A stretch of DNA of 64,000 bases, from contig DDEZ01000002.1 in the NCBI GenBank assembly GCA_002336805.1, positions 310,001 to 374,000 on the forward strand. Reading direction: 5' to 3'. Position numbers and translations under genes: made by a program. This document shows positions 50,778 to 59,280 of the stretch, piece by piece. The notes under the pieces are model-generated. The model did no database searches and was not told where the DNA came from. It saw only the letters and a list, made by a program, of their open reading frames with translations. Source of the DNA: Bacteroidetes bacterium UBA1941 (GTDB lineage: Bacteria; Bacteroidota; Bacteroidia; Chitinophagales; LD1). The first letter of the stretch is position 1; the number at the start of each line of letters is the position of its first letter.

Positions 50778-51338
50778 TTACGCCCTATCCATGTACTCAC
50801 GGGTACGGGTGTCGATCTTGATCTTTTCACCGGCGTCGATGAACATAGGTACCTTGATCGTAGCGCCTGTCTCTACCACGCAGTTCTTCTGCACATTTGA
50901 GGCAGAGTTGCCCTTTACGGCAGGATCTGCAGAAGTCACCTCGAGTATCACGAAGTTAGGCAGCTCGCAGGCCAGGATCTGGCTATTCTCCTCATGTACT
51001 ACTACATCGCATACATCGCCTTCCTTCAGCAGGTCGTTGTTGTCTATCATCTTGCCATCTATCAGCACCTGCTCAAATGTCTCCTGGTCCATAAAGTTGT
51101 AACCCATAGAGTCAGAGTACAGGAACTGGTGAGGCCTCCTCACCACGCGAGCAGTGATGATCTCGTGGCCAGATGGGAAGGTATGCTCCAGCACACGGCC
51201 AGTCTTGAAGCTCTTCATACGGCAGCGCACAAAAGCGTTGCCCTTGCCCGGCTTCACGTGCTGAAATTCTATGAATTGGAAGATATCGTGATTCCATTCT
51301 ATACAAAGTCCGTTTCTGATGTCTGCTGTAGTAGCCAT
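50778..51338 (-). CDS. efp: Translation elongation factor P
   Basis: This 186-residue protein has the three-domain EF-P layout. The apical loop carries Lys32 in HVKPGKGNAF, the residue that is modified in other bacteria (domain I). It should relieve ribosome stalling at proline stretches, relevant here because several neighbouring proteins are proline-rich. A textbook Bacteroidota promoter lies 28 nt upstream of the ATG. Confidence 0.95.
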   Translation of the reverse strand: MATTADIRNGLCIEWNHDIFQFIEFQHVKPGKGNAFVRCRMKSFKTGRVLEHTFPSGHEIITARVVRRPHQFLYSDSMGYNFMDQETFEQVLIDGKMIDNNDLLKEGDVCDVVVHEENSQILACELPNFVILEVTSADPAVKGNSASNVQKNCVVETGATIKVPMFIDAGEKIKIDTRTREYMDRA

Positions 51339-51365
51339 TCTTTATTCTTTGGTGTTTTGAGGTGG

Positions 51366-51395
51366 CAAAAATAACCATTTAAACCTGATTGCCAA
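51366..51395 (-). promoter_or_regulatory. Promoter of efp
   Basis: On the minus strand TTG (51395-51393), a 19-nt spacer and TATTTTTG (51373-51366) match the Bacteroidota consensus exactly. Transcription should start near 51360. Confidence 0.7.
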
Positions 51396-51470
51396 GTCGG
51401 CCACATAGGCCCGCAAAGCGCATCCTTATTAGATAGTTTGGCATATAATGTACAATTTAGACGCACTACT

Positions 51471-52763
51471 ATGGGTCTGTTGATCGCCATATTGATAGCA
51501 TGTATACTAGGGCTAGCTATATATCGCCTCAAGGTATTCCGTCTGGCGGAGCTGCCGGCATGGACTGCGCCTGCGCTCTTTGGCCTCAAGCTCTTCTTTG
51601 GCTTTGCCCTGTGGGCGGTCTATACTTTCTATTATAAGGATAGGTCTACAAGTGATATCTATAAGTTCTACGACGACGCGCACTACATCCATGCCGCCTT
51701 CGGCGAAAACAAAACAGCCTTCATCGGCCTTATGACCGGCAGCGAAGACTCATCGCTCACCGCCTATACCTCACAGATGAAGAACTGGGAGCGCAACTTT
51801 ACCGACCGCATGCCCTTTAATGAGAACCGCTTCATGATACGGCTCAATGCGGCCATTATGCTCGTATCAGGGGAGAACATCCACCTCCATACGGTCTTCT
51901 TCTGCCTGCTCTCATTCATCGGCTGCATACTGCTATTGAAAGTCTTCCAGCGGTTCCTGCCGGACGAAAAAAAGAAATGGGTGCTGCTCACTATGCTTTT
52001 CCCTTCGTTTCTATTCTGGACCTCTGGCGGGCTGAAAGAGTCTGTCATGATCCTCGCGCTTGGACTAATGCTCTATGGATTTCTCTTTATCAGAGAGCAA
52101 AAGCTTGTAGCCATAGTGAGCTTTATCACCGGAGCGCTGTTGCTCTTTGTGATCAAGTACTTCCTGCTGCTGTGCCTGCTACCGGCTATGGTGGCTTATT
52201 ACATTCTATCCGACAAGACAGACATGAAAGCCGCCGGGATCAAATACCTCGCAGTGCTGGCGCTATCTGTAGCAGTAGTAGCGATCATCTCCCCCTTAGC
52301 CCCCAAACTAGATTTCGTTTTCCTCATCGCCATGAAGCAAAAGCATGCAATAGCAGAGGCCATGTATATGAAGGCTGGTAGCTACAGCTACGTGCCACCG
52401 CTGGAGCAGAGCATCTGGTCCATATTAAAGAACCTCCCCGTAGGCCTCTGGAATGCCATGGAGAAACCCTACCTCTGGCATACCCGCAACCCGATGATGC
52501 TGCTCAGCGCACTGGAAAACCTAATGCTGATCGCTTTGCTGGTTTTTGCTATCCTCTACAAGACAAAGAGAACGGAGATAAACTTTAACATCTTATTTTT
52601 CATCCTGGCCTGCACGATTCCATACCTCTGCATGATAGGCATCATGACACCCGTATTGGGCAATCTTGTCCGCTATAAAGTAGTGGTGATGCCGCTGCTG
52701 ATATTTGTAGCCGTGTATCTGATAGATGCAGATCGGTTTGATAAAATATTGAAACGTCAATAG
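51471..52763 (+). CDS. Polytopic membrane protein, unknown (glycan polymerase-like)
   Basis: This 430-residue protein has about ten membrane helices. One extracytoplasmic loop (about 50-125) is rich in charged residues (DDAHYIHAAFGENKTA). Another segment, LFPSFLFWTSGGLKESVMI, has the S-G-G-L-K-E pattern often seen in Wzy/EpsG-like proteins. The ATG at 51471 is preferred over a TTG at 51438. A role in polysaccharide synthesis is possible but not shown. Its stop overlaps the convergent RHS-like gene by 7 nt. Confidence 0.55.
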   Translation: MGLLIAILIACILGLAIYRLKVFRLAELPAWTAPALFGLKLFFGFALWAVYTFYYKDRSTSDIYKFYDDAHYIHAAFGENKTAFIGLMTGSEDSSLTAYTSQMKNWERNFTDRMPFNENRFMIRLNAAIMLVSGENIHLHTVFFCLLSFIGCILLLKVFQRFLPDEKKKWVLLTMLFPSFLFWTSGGLKESVMILALGLMLYGFLFIREQKLVAIVSFITGALLLFVIKYFLLLCLLPAMVAYYILSDKTDMKAAGIKYLAVLALSVAVVAIISPLAPKLDFVFLIAMKQKHAIAEAMYMKAGSYSYVPPLEQSIWSILKNLPVGLWNAMEKPYLWHTRNPMMLLSALENLMLIALLVFAILYKTKRTEINFNILFFILACTIPYLCMIGIMTPVLGNLVRYKVVVMPLLIFVAVYLIDADRFDKILKRQ

Positions 52764-53680
52764 TAGACAAACTGACGTGTGATGAGTCCCACCTCTTTCC
52801 CGTTTAGCTCATAGCGTCTTTCTGTCCAGTTGCCCGCAGCATCGTATTGGTATTTCATTACGATATAAGACTTGACCTTGCCCTGTGGATCATATTCAGT
52901 AAAAGTAGTCCGATTACCACCTGTATCATATTGCCACGAGTAGTGTACCTGTATGTCACCGTGGTCATCCGAATTGATATAGTCTATGACATTGCCGGCA
53001 GTATCATAGGCATAAGTTTCGATCTTAGAAACAAGCCGGGCTATACTTATTGATTGGAGTTTGATCAATTGACCATTGCTATCGTATGTATACAAATAGG
53101 AGTATCCTGATGTATCACCGCCACGAAACGTTGTAATTTTCTTCAACTGCCCGTTGCTATATTCATTTACATATTTCTGCAGAAACCGGGAGTCGCTGAA
53201 ATCACCCTGCGCGGAACGCAGCGGTATACGATGATCTTCAGTCTTATCTCCCGCAGCATTGTATTTTGTGATCTGTTTGTAATGGTGAGGACTCACGATG
53301 CTGACTTCTGTCAGGTTATCCTGTGCGTCATACCTATACTTTCCAGTCTCTGTGTATGCGTGATCTTCGCCGTTCACCCGGCGTTTGAACCATATCTTTT
53401 TATCGCGCGTATTGTACCCGATCTTATCAGAGATCGTATCTCCTTGCCGCCTGTACATAGCAGATACCGTGCAAAGGCCCTCTTCCGTCAGGTGAAGCTC
53501 GCGCCTGAAGATGTCGTTTCTGTATATATCAACAGAGCCGTTTGTATCTGATAGCTCAACCACATGTTTGACTTTACCTTTTAGCAATCGAACGAAGTCC
53601 TGTATGAGAGGGTTGCGCTCAGTTTGTGCAAATCCCCCTATGCTATAGAGTAAAAGTAAACTACATATCCAGTGCTTCAT
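52757..53680 (-). CDS. Exported RHS/YD-like repeat protein
   Basis: This 307-residue protein has a short signal peptide (MKHWICSLLLLYSIGGFA). The body contains repeated motifs of the YDxxGN type: YDAQDNLTEV, KYNAAGDKTED, YDSNGQLIKL, YDTAGNVIDY, YDTGGNRTTF and YDAAGNWTER. These match the YD repeats of RHS-like proteins, which bind carbohydrate or form a shell. There is no toxin C-terminus and no RHS core boundary, so it is a small stand-alone repeat protein. Its start is 9 nt from the serC stop. Confidence 0.7.
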   Translation of the reverse strand: MKHWICSLLLLYSIGGFAQTERNPLIQDFVRLLKGKVKHVVELSDTNGSVDIYRNDIFRRELHLTEEGLCTVSAMYRRQGDTISDKIGYNTRDKKIWFKRRVNGEDHAYTETGKYRYDAQDNLTEVSIVSPHHYKQITKYNAAGDKTEDHRIPLRSAQGDFSDSRFLQKYVNEYSNGQLKKITTFRGGDTSGYSYLYTYDSNGQLIKLQSISIARLVSKIETYAYDTAGNVIDYINSDDHGDIQVHYSWQYDTGGNRTTFTEYDPQGKVKSYIVMKYQYDAAGNWTERRYELNGKEVGLITRQFVYY

Positions 53681-53689
53681 CTCAGCTTG

Positions 53690-54775
53690 CTATGAAAGGC
53701 TATTTTCAAACTCCTTCATCGCAGCGATCAGCGCCTCCACGCCGCTCTCCGGCATCGCATTATAGATAGACGCGCGGAAGCCACCTACTGAGCGGTGCCC
53801 CTCTATGCCCACCAGACCCTTTGCCTTCGCCAGCTCGCTAAACTTAGGCTCCAGTGCACTGTCATGAGCGGTGAAGCACACATTCATCATGGAGCGGTCT
53901 TCTTTAGCTACATTGCCTTTGAATATTCTGGAGTCATCGATAGCCTCATAGAGCCGCTGTGCTTTGCGCTCATTTTGGAGGTAGAGGTTCTTTAAGCCTT
54001 GCTCTTTGATCCAATGGAGCACGAGGTAGGAGCAGTATACAGCAAAGACGGATGGCGTGTTCTTCATAGAGCCATTCTCTATGTGCACGCGGTAGTCTAT
54101 CATCTTGGGCAGTGTCCATTTTACGGTGCCGAGTATGCTCTTGCGTACTACTACGATAGTCGCACCCGCCACACCGGCATTCTTTTGCGCACCGGCATAG
54201 ATCAGGTCAAACATAGAGTAGTCTATCTCCCGTGAGAAGATATCACTGCTCATATCTGCCACCAGCATATCCGCCTGCCCGCGCAGGCGCTGTAGGGAGG
54301 CTATATCCCACTGTGTACCATAGATCGTGTTATTGGTAGTCAGGTGTATATACTTATACGGCTTGCCGCTCATGTCCCAGTTCTTTGGGATATGGTCGTA
54401 GTTGCTATCCTTAGACGAAGCTATGACATGTACTTCGCCGAATAGCCGCGCCTCGGTCAGTGCGCCATGCGCCCAGGTGCCGGTATCGATATAGCCCGCG
54501 GTCTCTGTGCCATTCAGCAGATTGTACGGCACCATGTGAAACTGTGAGCTGGCGCCACCCTGCAGGTAGAGCACCTCGTAGTCGTCACCTAGGCCCATGA
54601 GTTCTTTGACCATAGCCCTCGCACCATCCATCACATCTACGAATGGTTTAGCACGGTGGGAGATCTCCAGGATAGAGAGGCCCATGCCTGCAAAGTCTTC
54701 AATGGCAACTTTGGCCTGCTCCAATACGGATGGAGGCAAAATGGATGGGCCGGAATAGAAATTGATCTTATTCAT
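53690..54775 (-). CDS. serC: Phosphoserine aminotransferase
   Basis: This 361-residue PLP enzyme converts 3-phosphohydroxypyruvate and glutamate to phosphoserine. The PLP lysine is Lys198 (YAGAQKNAG), and GGASSQFH (73-80) and TTNNTIYGTQW are phosphate and substrate segments of the family. Length is normal. It lies 12 nt downstream of the DMT transporter gene and may share its transcript. Serine synthesis also needs SerA and SerB, not present in the window. Confidence 0.95.
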   Translation of the reverse strand: MNKINFYSGPSILPPSVLEQAKVAIEDFAGMGLSILEISHRAKPFVDVMDGARAMVKELMGLGDDYEVLYLQGGASSQFHMVPYNLLNGTETAGYIDTGTWAHGALTEARLFGEVHVIASSKDSNYDHIPKNWDMSGKPYKYIHLTTNNTIYGTQWDIASLQRLRGQADMLVADMSSDIFSREIDYSMFDLIYAGAQKNAGVAGATIVVVRKSILGTVKWTLPKMIDYRVHIENGSMKNTPSVFAVYCSYLVLHWIKEQGLKNLYLQNERKAQRLYEAIDDSRIFKGNVAKEDRSMMNVCFTAHDSALEPKFSELAKAKGLVGIEGHRSVGGFRASIYNAMPESGVEALIAAMKEFENSLS

Positions 54776-54787
54776 GTGGTAAAACTA

Positions 54788-55699
54788 TCAAACTTTAGAG
54801 CTCTGTGGAGCTGGTACCGGACCGAGCTTAGCTCGGCTCACAAAATACACGCCTGCCAGTATCAGTAGCATACCGAGGCCGTGGTAGATATTCAGCGTCT
54901 CGTGATCTAGCAGCCCCCAGCCTATCGCTACGATAGGAGCGAGGTAGGTGACCGATGCCGCAAAGAGCGGATCGCGACGCTGTATCAGGCGATAAAAGAT
55001 GAGCCAGCCAGCTATGGTGCCAAACACTGCGAGATAAGAAACGCAGGCCAGGCCCTGCCACGCACCTGGCTGTTGTACACGTACCACAAAGTCAGTTGAG
55101 AACAAAATAGTAGCAGCCGGTATGCCGATAAAGCCAATGCTCAGCGCCGTGACATATAGCGGATTGGTACCAGTGAAATGCTGGCGGACATAGTTAGAGT
55201 TGATCCCGTATAGCAGGGTAGCGATCACTGGCATGATGGTATATACGAGGTCTCCATCCAGGCTAAAGCCGCTTTTGCCAAACACCAGCACGATGGCTCC
55301 TGCAAGGCCGACCAGCACACCTATGAGTTTCACCAGCGGTGTCTCCATGCGCCAGATCAGTACGCCCGTGAGTACCGTAAAGAGCGGCGAAAGAGAATTG
55401 AGGATCCCGCTCAGCGCACTGCTGATACGTGTCTGTGAGTAGGCAAACAAAAATGCCGGTATACCGATGCCAATCACACCGAGAAAAAGCAAATGATGGT
55501 ACTTGCCGCGCGGTATAGCACGCAGCGCCGGAATGTATAAAGGAATGCAAACGATAAAAGACAAAGTCACCCGCAGCGCAGCCACCTGCACCGGTGGAAA
55601 GGTATGCAGGGCTTTCTTGATCATGATATAAGACGTACCCCAGATGAGCGCCAGCACTCCCAGCAATAACCAGTTTTGTAAGTCGTCTTTCTTATCCAT
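54788..55699 (-). CDS. EamA/DMT-type metabolite exporter
   Basis: This 303-residue protein has ten membrane helices as two EamA repeats (WGTSYIMIKKALHTF near 20 and the second half starting around 150). Family members export amino acids or related metabolites. It stands immediately upstream of serC, so serine or a derivative is a possible substrate by context only. Confidence 0.8.
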   Translation of the reverse strand: MDKKDDLQNWLLLGVLALIWGTSYIMIKKALHTFPPVQVAALRVTLSFIVCIPLYIPALRAIPRGKYHHLLFLGVIGIGIPAFLFAYSQTRISSALSGILNSLSPLFTVLTGVLIWRMETPLVKLIGVLVGLAGAIVLVFGKSGFSLDGDLVYTIMPVIATLLYGINSNYVRQHFTGTNPLYVTALSIGFIGIPAATILFSTDFVVRVQQPGAWQGLACVSYLAVFGTIAGWLIFYRLIQRRDPLFAASVTYLAPIVAIGWGLLDHETLNIYHGLGMLLILAGVYFVSRAKLGPVPAPQSSKV

Positions 55700-55707
55700 G
55701 GCGCGGG

Positions 55708-55715
55708 CAAATGTA
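55708..55715 (-). promoter_or_regulatory. -7 element of the transporter-serC transcript
   Basis: On the minus strand TACATTTG (55715-55708) is a perfect TAnnTTTG and lies 9 nt before the ATG at 55699. A TTTG 12 nt upstream is too close to be a normal -33, so the promoter is tentative and the transcript would be nearly leaderless. Confidence 0.35.
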
Positions 55716-55772
55716 TCTAAGTTTAGGCAAAGCAGCCGCGCGGATAAACGGGAAAGCCCTCTGCTTATTGCA

Positions 55773-56648
55773 TCAGAAGATGAGCCTCAGCCTCACACCA
55801 TAATGGTCTGAGAGGTCCTTATGTTTTTTGGACCATTGGTGCTGGTACCTGATGATACGCCGCTCGGTAAAAACGGGTGGCTCGGGATGGCAATAGAGCA
55901 GGTAGTCCACGAGATTCTGATCTGGGCCATAGTGCTCCATATCATTGTGCTGGTGGTCTGAGGAGCACTGCTGGTCCCCGCAGATGGGGCCATCCAGCCC
56001 GCCCAGGATATGCACCAGAGTGTCATATAGCGGCTGGTCCGCGCGGCAGGCATTAAAGTCGCCGCAAGCTAGCTGTGGCACCCCGGAGTGTTTATGTTTA
56101 TTCATCATGGCCCGCAGCTGGTAGAGCTGATGGATCTTGATCGAGTCATCTCCGGGAGCCTGTATGTGTGTGCCAATGATCTGTATCTGGCGGCCACCGG
56201 GCAGCGTCACCTCGCTGATCAGCCCACCTTTGCGCGCCATGCAGTCATAGCTCGCGCACTCGCAATACTGTACTTCATCCAGCTGGCGCATAGGATAGCG
56301 GCTGGCCATGAAGACACCACTGCAATACTTAAAGCTCGCTTTCTTATTAGCCGGCCCTGTGATATAGGGAAACTCTTTCTTCAGCCCGCGTATGAGCCTG
56401 CGCCGCGCCGTCGCATCAAAAGCCTCCTCAAACACGATCACATCTACTGTATCAGCTACCAGGGCCGCCGGTATATAGCGCGCACGCCTGATAGGATGAT
56501 GGTGCTGGCTGAGCAGGATAGATGGCAGGAATTTGACATTGTAGGTCAGGACGTGTAGTTCACTTTTGCCCGTAGGGATAGTATCTATGCTACCCGCTGA
56601 GCAGGCGGCAGACAGTACCAGCGATATGAAAAGTAGCAGTGGGCGCAT
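55773..56648 (-). CDS. Exported endonuclease/exonuclease/phosphatase family protein
   Basis: This 291-residue protein has a signal peptide (MRPLLLFISLVLSAACSAG) and the EEP fold with conserved pieces in order: TYNVKFLP, VFEEAFD, GTHIQAPGD, CGDFNACRAD and SDHYGVRLRL. The metal ligands N, E, D, N and H are all in place. It should hydrolyse nucleic acids, phospholipids (sphingomyelinase-like) or phosphate esters outside the cytoplasm. A 17-nt palindrome (56666-56682) lies just upstream. Confidence 0.85.
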   Translation of the reverse strand: MRPLLLFISLVLSAACSAGSIDTIPTGKSELHVLTYNVKFLPSILLSQHHHPIRRARYIPAALVADTVDVIVFEEAFDATARRRLIRGLKKEFPYITGPANKKASFKYCSGVFMASRYPMRQLDEVQYCECASYDCMARKGGLISEVTLPGGRQIQIIGTHIQAPGDDSIKIHQLYQLRAMMNKHKHSGVPQLACGDFNACRADQPLYDTLVHILGGLDGPICGDQQCSSDHQHNDMEHYGPDQNLVDYLLYCHPEPPVFTERRIIRYQHQWSKKHKDLSDHYGVRLRLIF

Positions 56649-56665
56649 ATAGATACGCGCAAAGT

Positions 56666-56682
56666 TGTCTTTAATAAAGACA
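56666..56682. promoter_or_regulatory. 17-nt palindrome upstream of EEP gene, operator-like
   Basis: TGTCTTTA, one base and TAAAGACA form a perfect palindrome. It overlaps the -33 area of a -7-like element CAACTTTG (minus strand, 56667-56660), so a repressor could bind here. No regulator is known. Confidence 0.35.
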
Positions 56683-56716
56683 CGCTAAACTCCCGTTAAA
56701 CAAACGGAGGATAAAA

Positions 56717-57733
56717 TCAATCAGGATTGATCTCGTTCAGCCGGTTCCAGAGCTTGCCTTTCAGGTTTTCGATATTGTAGCCTGTGGCAGAGGAGATAAA
56801 GGTGTAGTCTATAGGCTGCTTGCGCGGCATCTTCTTTTTGAGATCCTTCTCTATCAGTGTACGCGTCTCTTCATCTACTATGTCTGCCTTGGATATAGCC
56901 AGCATGCGGTCCTTCATCAGCAGGTCAGGATTGAACTTCTTCAGCTCGTTGAGCAGTATCTTGTACTGGCCTATGATATCATCTGCATCTATCGGTATGA
57001 GGAAGAGCAGGCAGGCATTGCGCTCTATATGTTTCAGGAAGCGGATACCCAGGCCACGGCCCTCGGAGGCACCCTCTATGATACCCGGTATATCTGCCAT
57101 CACAAAGGAGTGTGAGTCCTTGTAGTACACCATACCCAGGCTAGGCACCAGCGTAGTAAAAGGATAATCAGCTATCTCAGGCTTGGCTGCAGACATGACA
57201 GACAGTAGGGTAGACTTACCGGCATTGGGGAAGCCCACCATGCCGACATCTGCCAGCAGCTTCAGCTCTATGAGCACCCATTTCTCTATGCCATCTATAC
57301 CCGGCTGCGCGTAGGTCGGAGATTGGTTGGTCGCAGTCTTGAAGAAGGCATTACCCTTGCCACCCATACCGCCCTCCAGCATGATAGCCTCCTGGCCATC
57401 TTCATTGATCTCGCAGATGATCTCCCCTGTCTCAAAATCCTTGCAGACAGTGCCCAGTGGCACATCCAGGTAGATATCCTCGCCACTGCGGCCATAAGAG
57501 TGGGAGCTGCCACCGCGTTTGCCATCTTCGGCGAAAATGTGCTTGCGGTACTTCAGGTGCAGCAGTGTCCACAGTTGCTTATTGCCACGCAGGATGATGT
57601 GGCCACCACGGCCGCCATCGCCGCCGTCAGGCCCACCCTTGCGCACAAATTTCTCTCTATGAAAGTGCGAGTATCCCGGGCCACCATGACCTGACCGCCC
57701 GAGTATCTTTACGTAGTCTATAAAATTTTCCAT
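56717..57733 (-). CDS. obg: GTPase Obg (CgtA)
   Basis: This 338-residue protein has the glycine-rich Obg domain (residues 1-160, GPDGGDGGRGGHI near 34-46), then the G domain with GFPNAGKST (167-175), the switch region DIPGIIEGASEGRG and the SKADI-type G4 motif. The C-terminal OCT domain is absent, as in many Bacteroidota. It assists large-subunit ribosome assembly. It follows adk by 38 nt on the same strand. Confidence 0.95.
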   Translation of the reverse strand: MENFIDYVKILGRSGHGGPGYSHFHREKFVRKGGPDGGDGGRGGHIILRGNKQLWTLLHLKYRKHIFAEDGKRGGSSHSYGRSGEDIYLDVPLGTVCKDFETGEIICEINEDGQEAIMLEGGMGGKGNAFFKTATNQSPTYAQPGIDGIEKWVLIELKLLADVGMVGFPNAGKSTLLSVMSAAKPEIADYPFTTLVPSLGMVYYKDSHSFVMADIPGIIEGASEGRGLGIRFLKHIERNACLLFLIPIDADDIIGQYKILLNELKKFNPDLLMKDRMLAISKADIVDEETRTLIEKDLKKKMPRKQPIDYTFISSATGYNIENLKGKLWNRLNEINPD

Positions 57734-57771
57734 CCCACTGGTCCCGACCGAGGCCGCGACGATCTATCTGA

Positions 57772-59121
57772 TTACTTTTTCTTCTTCTTAGCTGCTACTT
57801 TCTTCACAGCCTTCTTTGGTGCTACCTTCTTTGCTACCTTTTTAGGAGCTACTTTTTTTGCGGCTTTCTTTACTGCCTTTACTACTTTCTTTGGCGGAGC
57901 TTTCTTTGCCACTTTCTTTACTGCCTTTACAGCTTTTTTAGGGGCCGCTTTCTTTGCTACCTTCTTAGGTGCAGCCTTTTTCACTACCTTTTTTGGAGCT
58001 ACCTTCTTTGCGACTTTCTTTACAGCTTTCACTACCTTTTTAGGGGCTACCTTTTTCACGGCTTTCTTTACGGCTTTTACTACCTTCTTAGGAGCTACTT
58101 TTTTTGCGGCCTTCTTTGCAGCCTTCACCACCTTCTTCGGAGCTACCTTCTTGGCAGCTTTCTTTACTGCCTTAACTACTTTCTTAGGGGCTACTTTTTT
58201 TGCTGCCTTTACCACCTTCTTTGGGGCCACCTTCTTTGCTGCTTTTTTCACAGCTTTTACAGCTTTCTTAGGCGCAGCTGCTTTTGCAGGGGCTTTCTTT
58301 GCCGCTGGTTTTACCACTGCCTTTTTAGGGGCTGCTTTCTTAGCAGGCTTTGGTGCTGCCTTCTTTGCAGGTGCTTCTACTTTCTCAGCTACAGCTTTTA
58401 CTGCTTTCTTGATGATATCACTCACTTTGTGAGCAGCTTCTGCTATCGGAGTTTCAGCTGGTTTAGCTTCTTCCTTTTTAGGTTCATCCTTGTGCGGGTG
58501 AAATATCCTGTCAAACAGAGACGGGCTACCGCCTGTACTGCTGCCATTAGTGATATTATCCAGCTCGTAGGCCAGCAGGTCAGCTATATGGTCTATCGTA
58601 CCTTCGCCAGGGATATCTACCAGCTTGTCATGCTTCCTGTAGTAGTCTGCCAGTGGGGCAGTTTTATTGCGATACTCTATGACACGGTTTTTCACAATGT
58701 TCTCATCCTGGTCATCTGCGCGGCCAGAGGTCTTGCCACGCTCCAGGATACGCTTGGTTAGTTCTTCCTCGCTTACCTTCAGGGAGAGTACTTTATTGAT
58801 CGGGGCACCCTTGGCAGAGAGGAGCTGATCCAGCGCCTCGGCCTGCGCTACTGTGCGCGGGAAACCATCAAATATGAAGCCTGCAGCCTTAGGGTTGGCC
58901 TTCAGTTTATTGTCTATCATGCCTATCACCACAGCGTCCGGCACCAGCTCGCCACGGTCCATGAGGGTCTTGGCCTTGAGGCCCAGCTCAGTCTTGGCTG
59001 CTATCTCTGCGCGCAGCATATCACCGGTAGAGAGGTGTACGAGTCCGTACTTAGAAACGATGGTCGCAGCCTGTGTACCTTTGCCGCTGCCCGGAGGACC
59101 AAAGAGCACTATATTTTTCAT
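57772..59121 (-). CDS. adk: Adenylate kinase fused to a histone-H1-like Lys/Ala tail
   Basis: Residues 1-190 are a complete adenylate kinase: P-loop GPPGSGKGT (8-16), AMP-binding STGDMLRAEI, the DGFPRT motif (85-90) and a short LID (RADDQDEN). It interconverts ATP, ADP and AMP. A linker with acidic and helical segments (190-250) leads to about 200 residues built from Lys, Ala, Pro and Val (units such as AVKKAAKKVAPKKVV), like histone H1 tails. The whole frame is 449 residues, more than twice the usual 190-215. The start is the ATG at 59121, 30 nt after a perfect -7 element. An in-frame extension to 59511 would place residues upstream of the promoter and overlap hflX. Confidence 0.93.
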   Translation of the reverse strand: MKNIVLFGPPGSGKGTQAATIVSKYGLVHLSTGDMLRAEIAAKTELGLKAKTLMDRGELVPDAVVIGMIDNKLKANPKAAGFIFDGFPRTVAQAEALDQLLSAKGAPINKVLSLKVSEEELTKRILERGKTSGRADDQDENIVKNRVIEYRNKTAPLADYYRKHDKLVDIPGEGTIDHIADLLAYELDNITNGSSTGGSPSLFDRIFHPHKDEPKKEEAKPAETPIAEAAHKVSDIIKKAVKAVAEKVEAPAKKAAPKPAKKAAPKKAVVKPAAKKAPAKAAAPKKAVKAVKKAAKKVAPKKVVKAAKKVAPKKVVKAVKKAAKKVAPKKVVKAAKKAAKKVAPKKVVKAVKKAVKKVAPKKVVKAVKKVAKKVAPKKVVKKAAPKKVAKKAAPKKAVKAVKKVAKKAPPKKVVKAVKKAAKKVAPKKVAKKVAPKKAVKKVAAKKKKK

Positions 59122-59150
59122 ATACGTATTGTGTTTAATCGGATGAGGCG

Positions 59151-59158
59151 CAAAGATA
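59151..59158 (-). promoter_or_regulatory. -7 element of adk
   Basis: On the minus strand TATCTTTG (59158-59151) is a perfect -7. The -33 area is only weakly TTC-like. Transcription should start near 59145, 24 nt before the ATG. Confidence 0.45.
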
Positions 59159-59222
59159 AGCATTGTGCCGATAAAAGAAGGAAAGCGCCGGGTTTGATTT
59201 GCATCATGAGATGGGAATACCT

Positions 59223-59254
59223 TTTGCTGCTCAGAGATAATAAAGGTATTTTTG
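59223..59254 (+). promoter_or_regulatory. Promoter of hflX
   Basis: TTTG at 59223-59226, a 20-nt spacer and TATTTTTG at 59247-59254 match the consensus exactly. Transcription should start near 59261, so translation begins at the TTG at 59281, not at the ATG at 59206 or the frame opening at 59035. Confidence 0.7.
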
Positions 59255-59280
59255 CCCACCTTATACAGAACAAGAGCATT

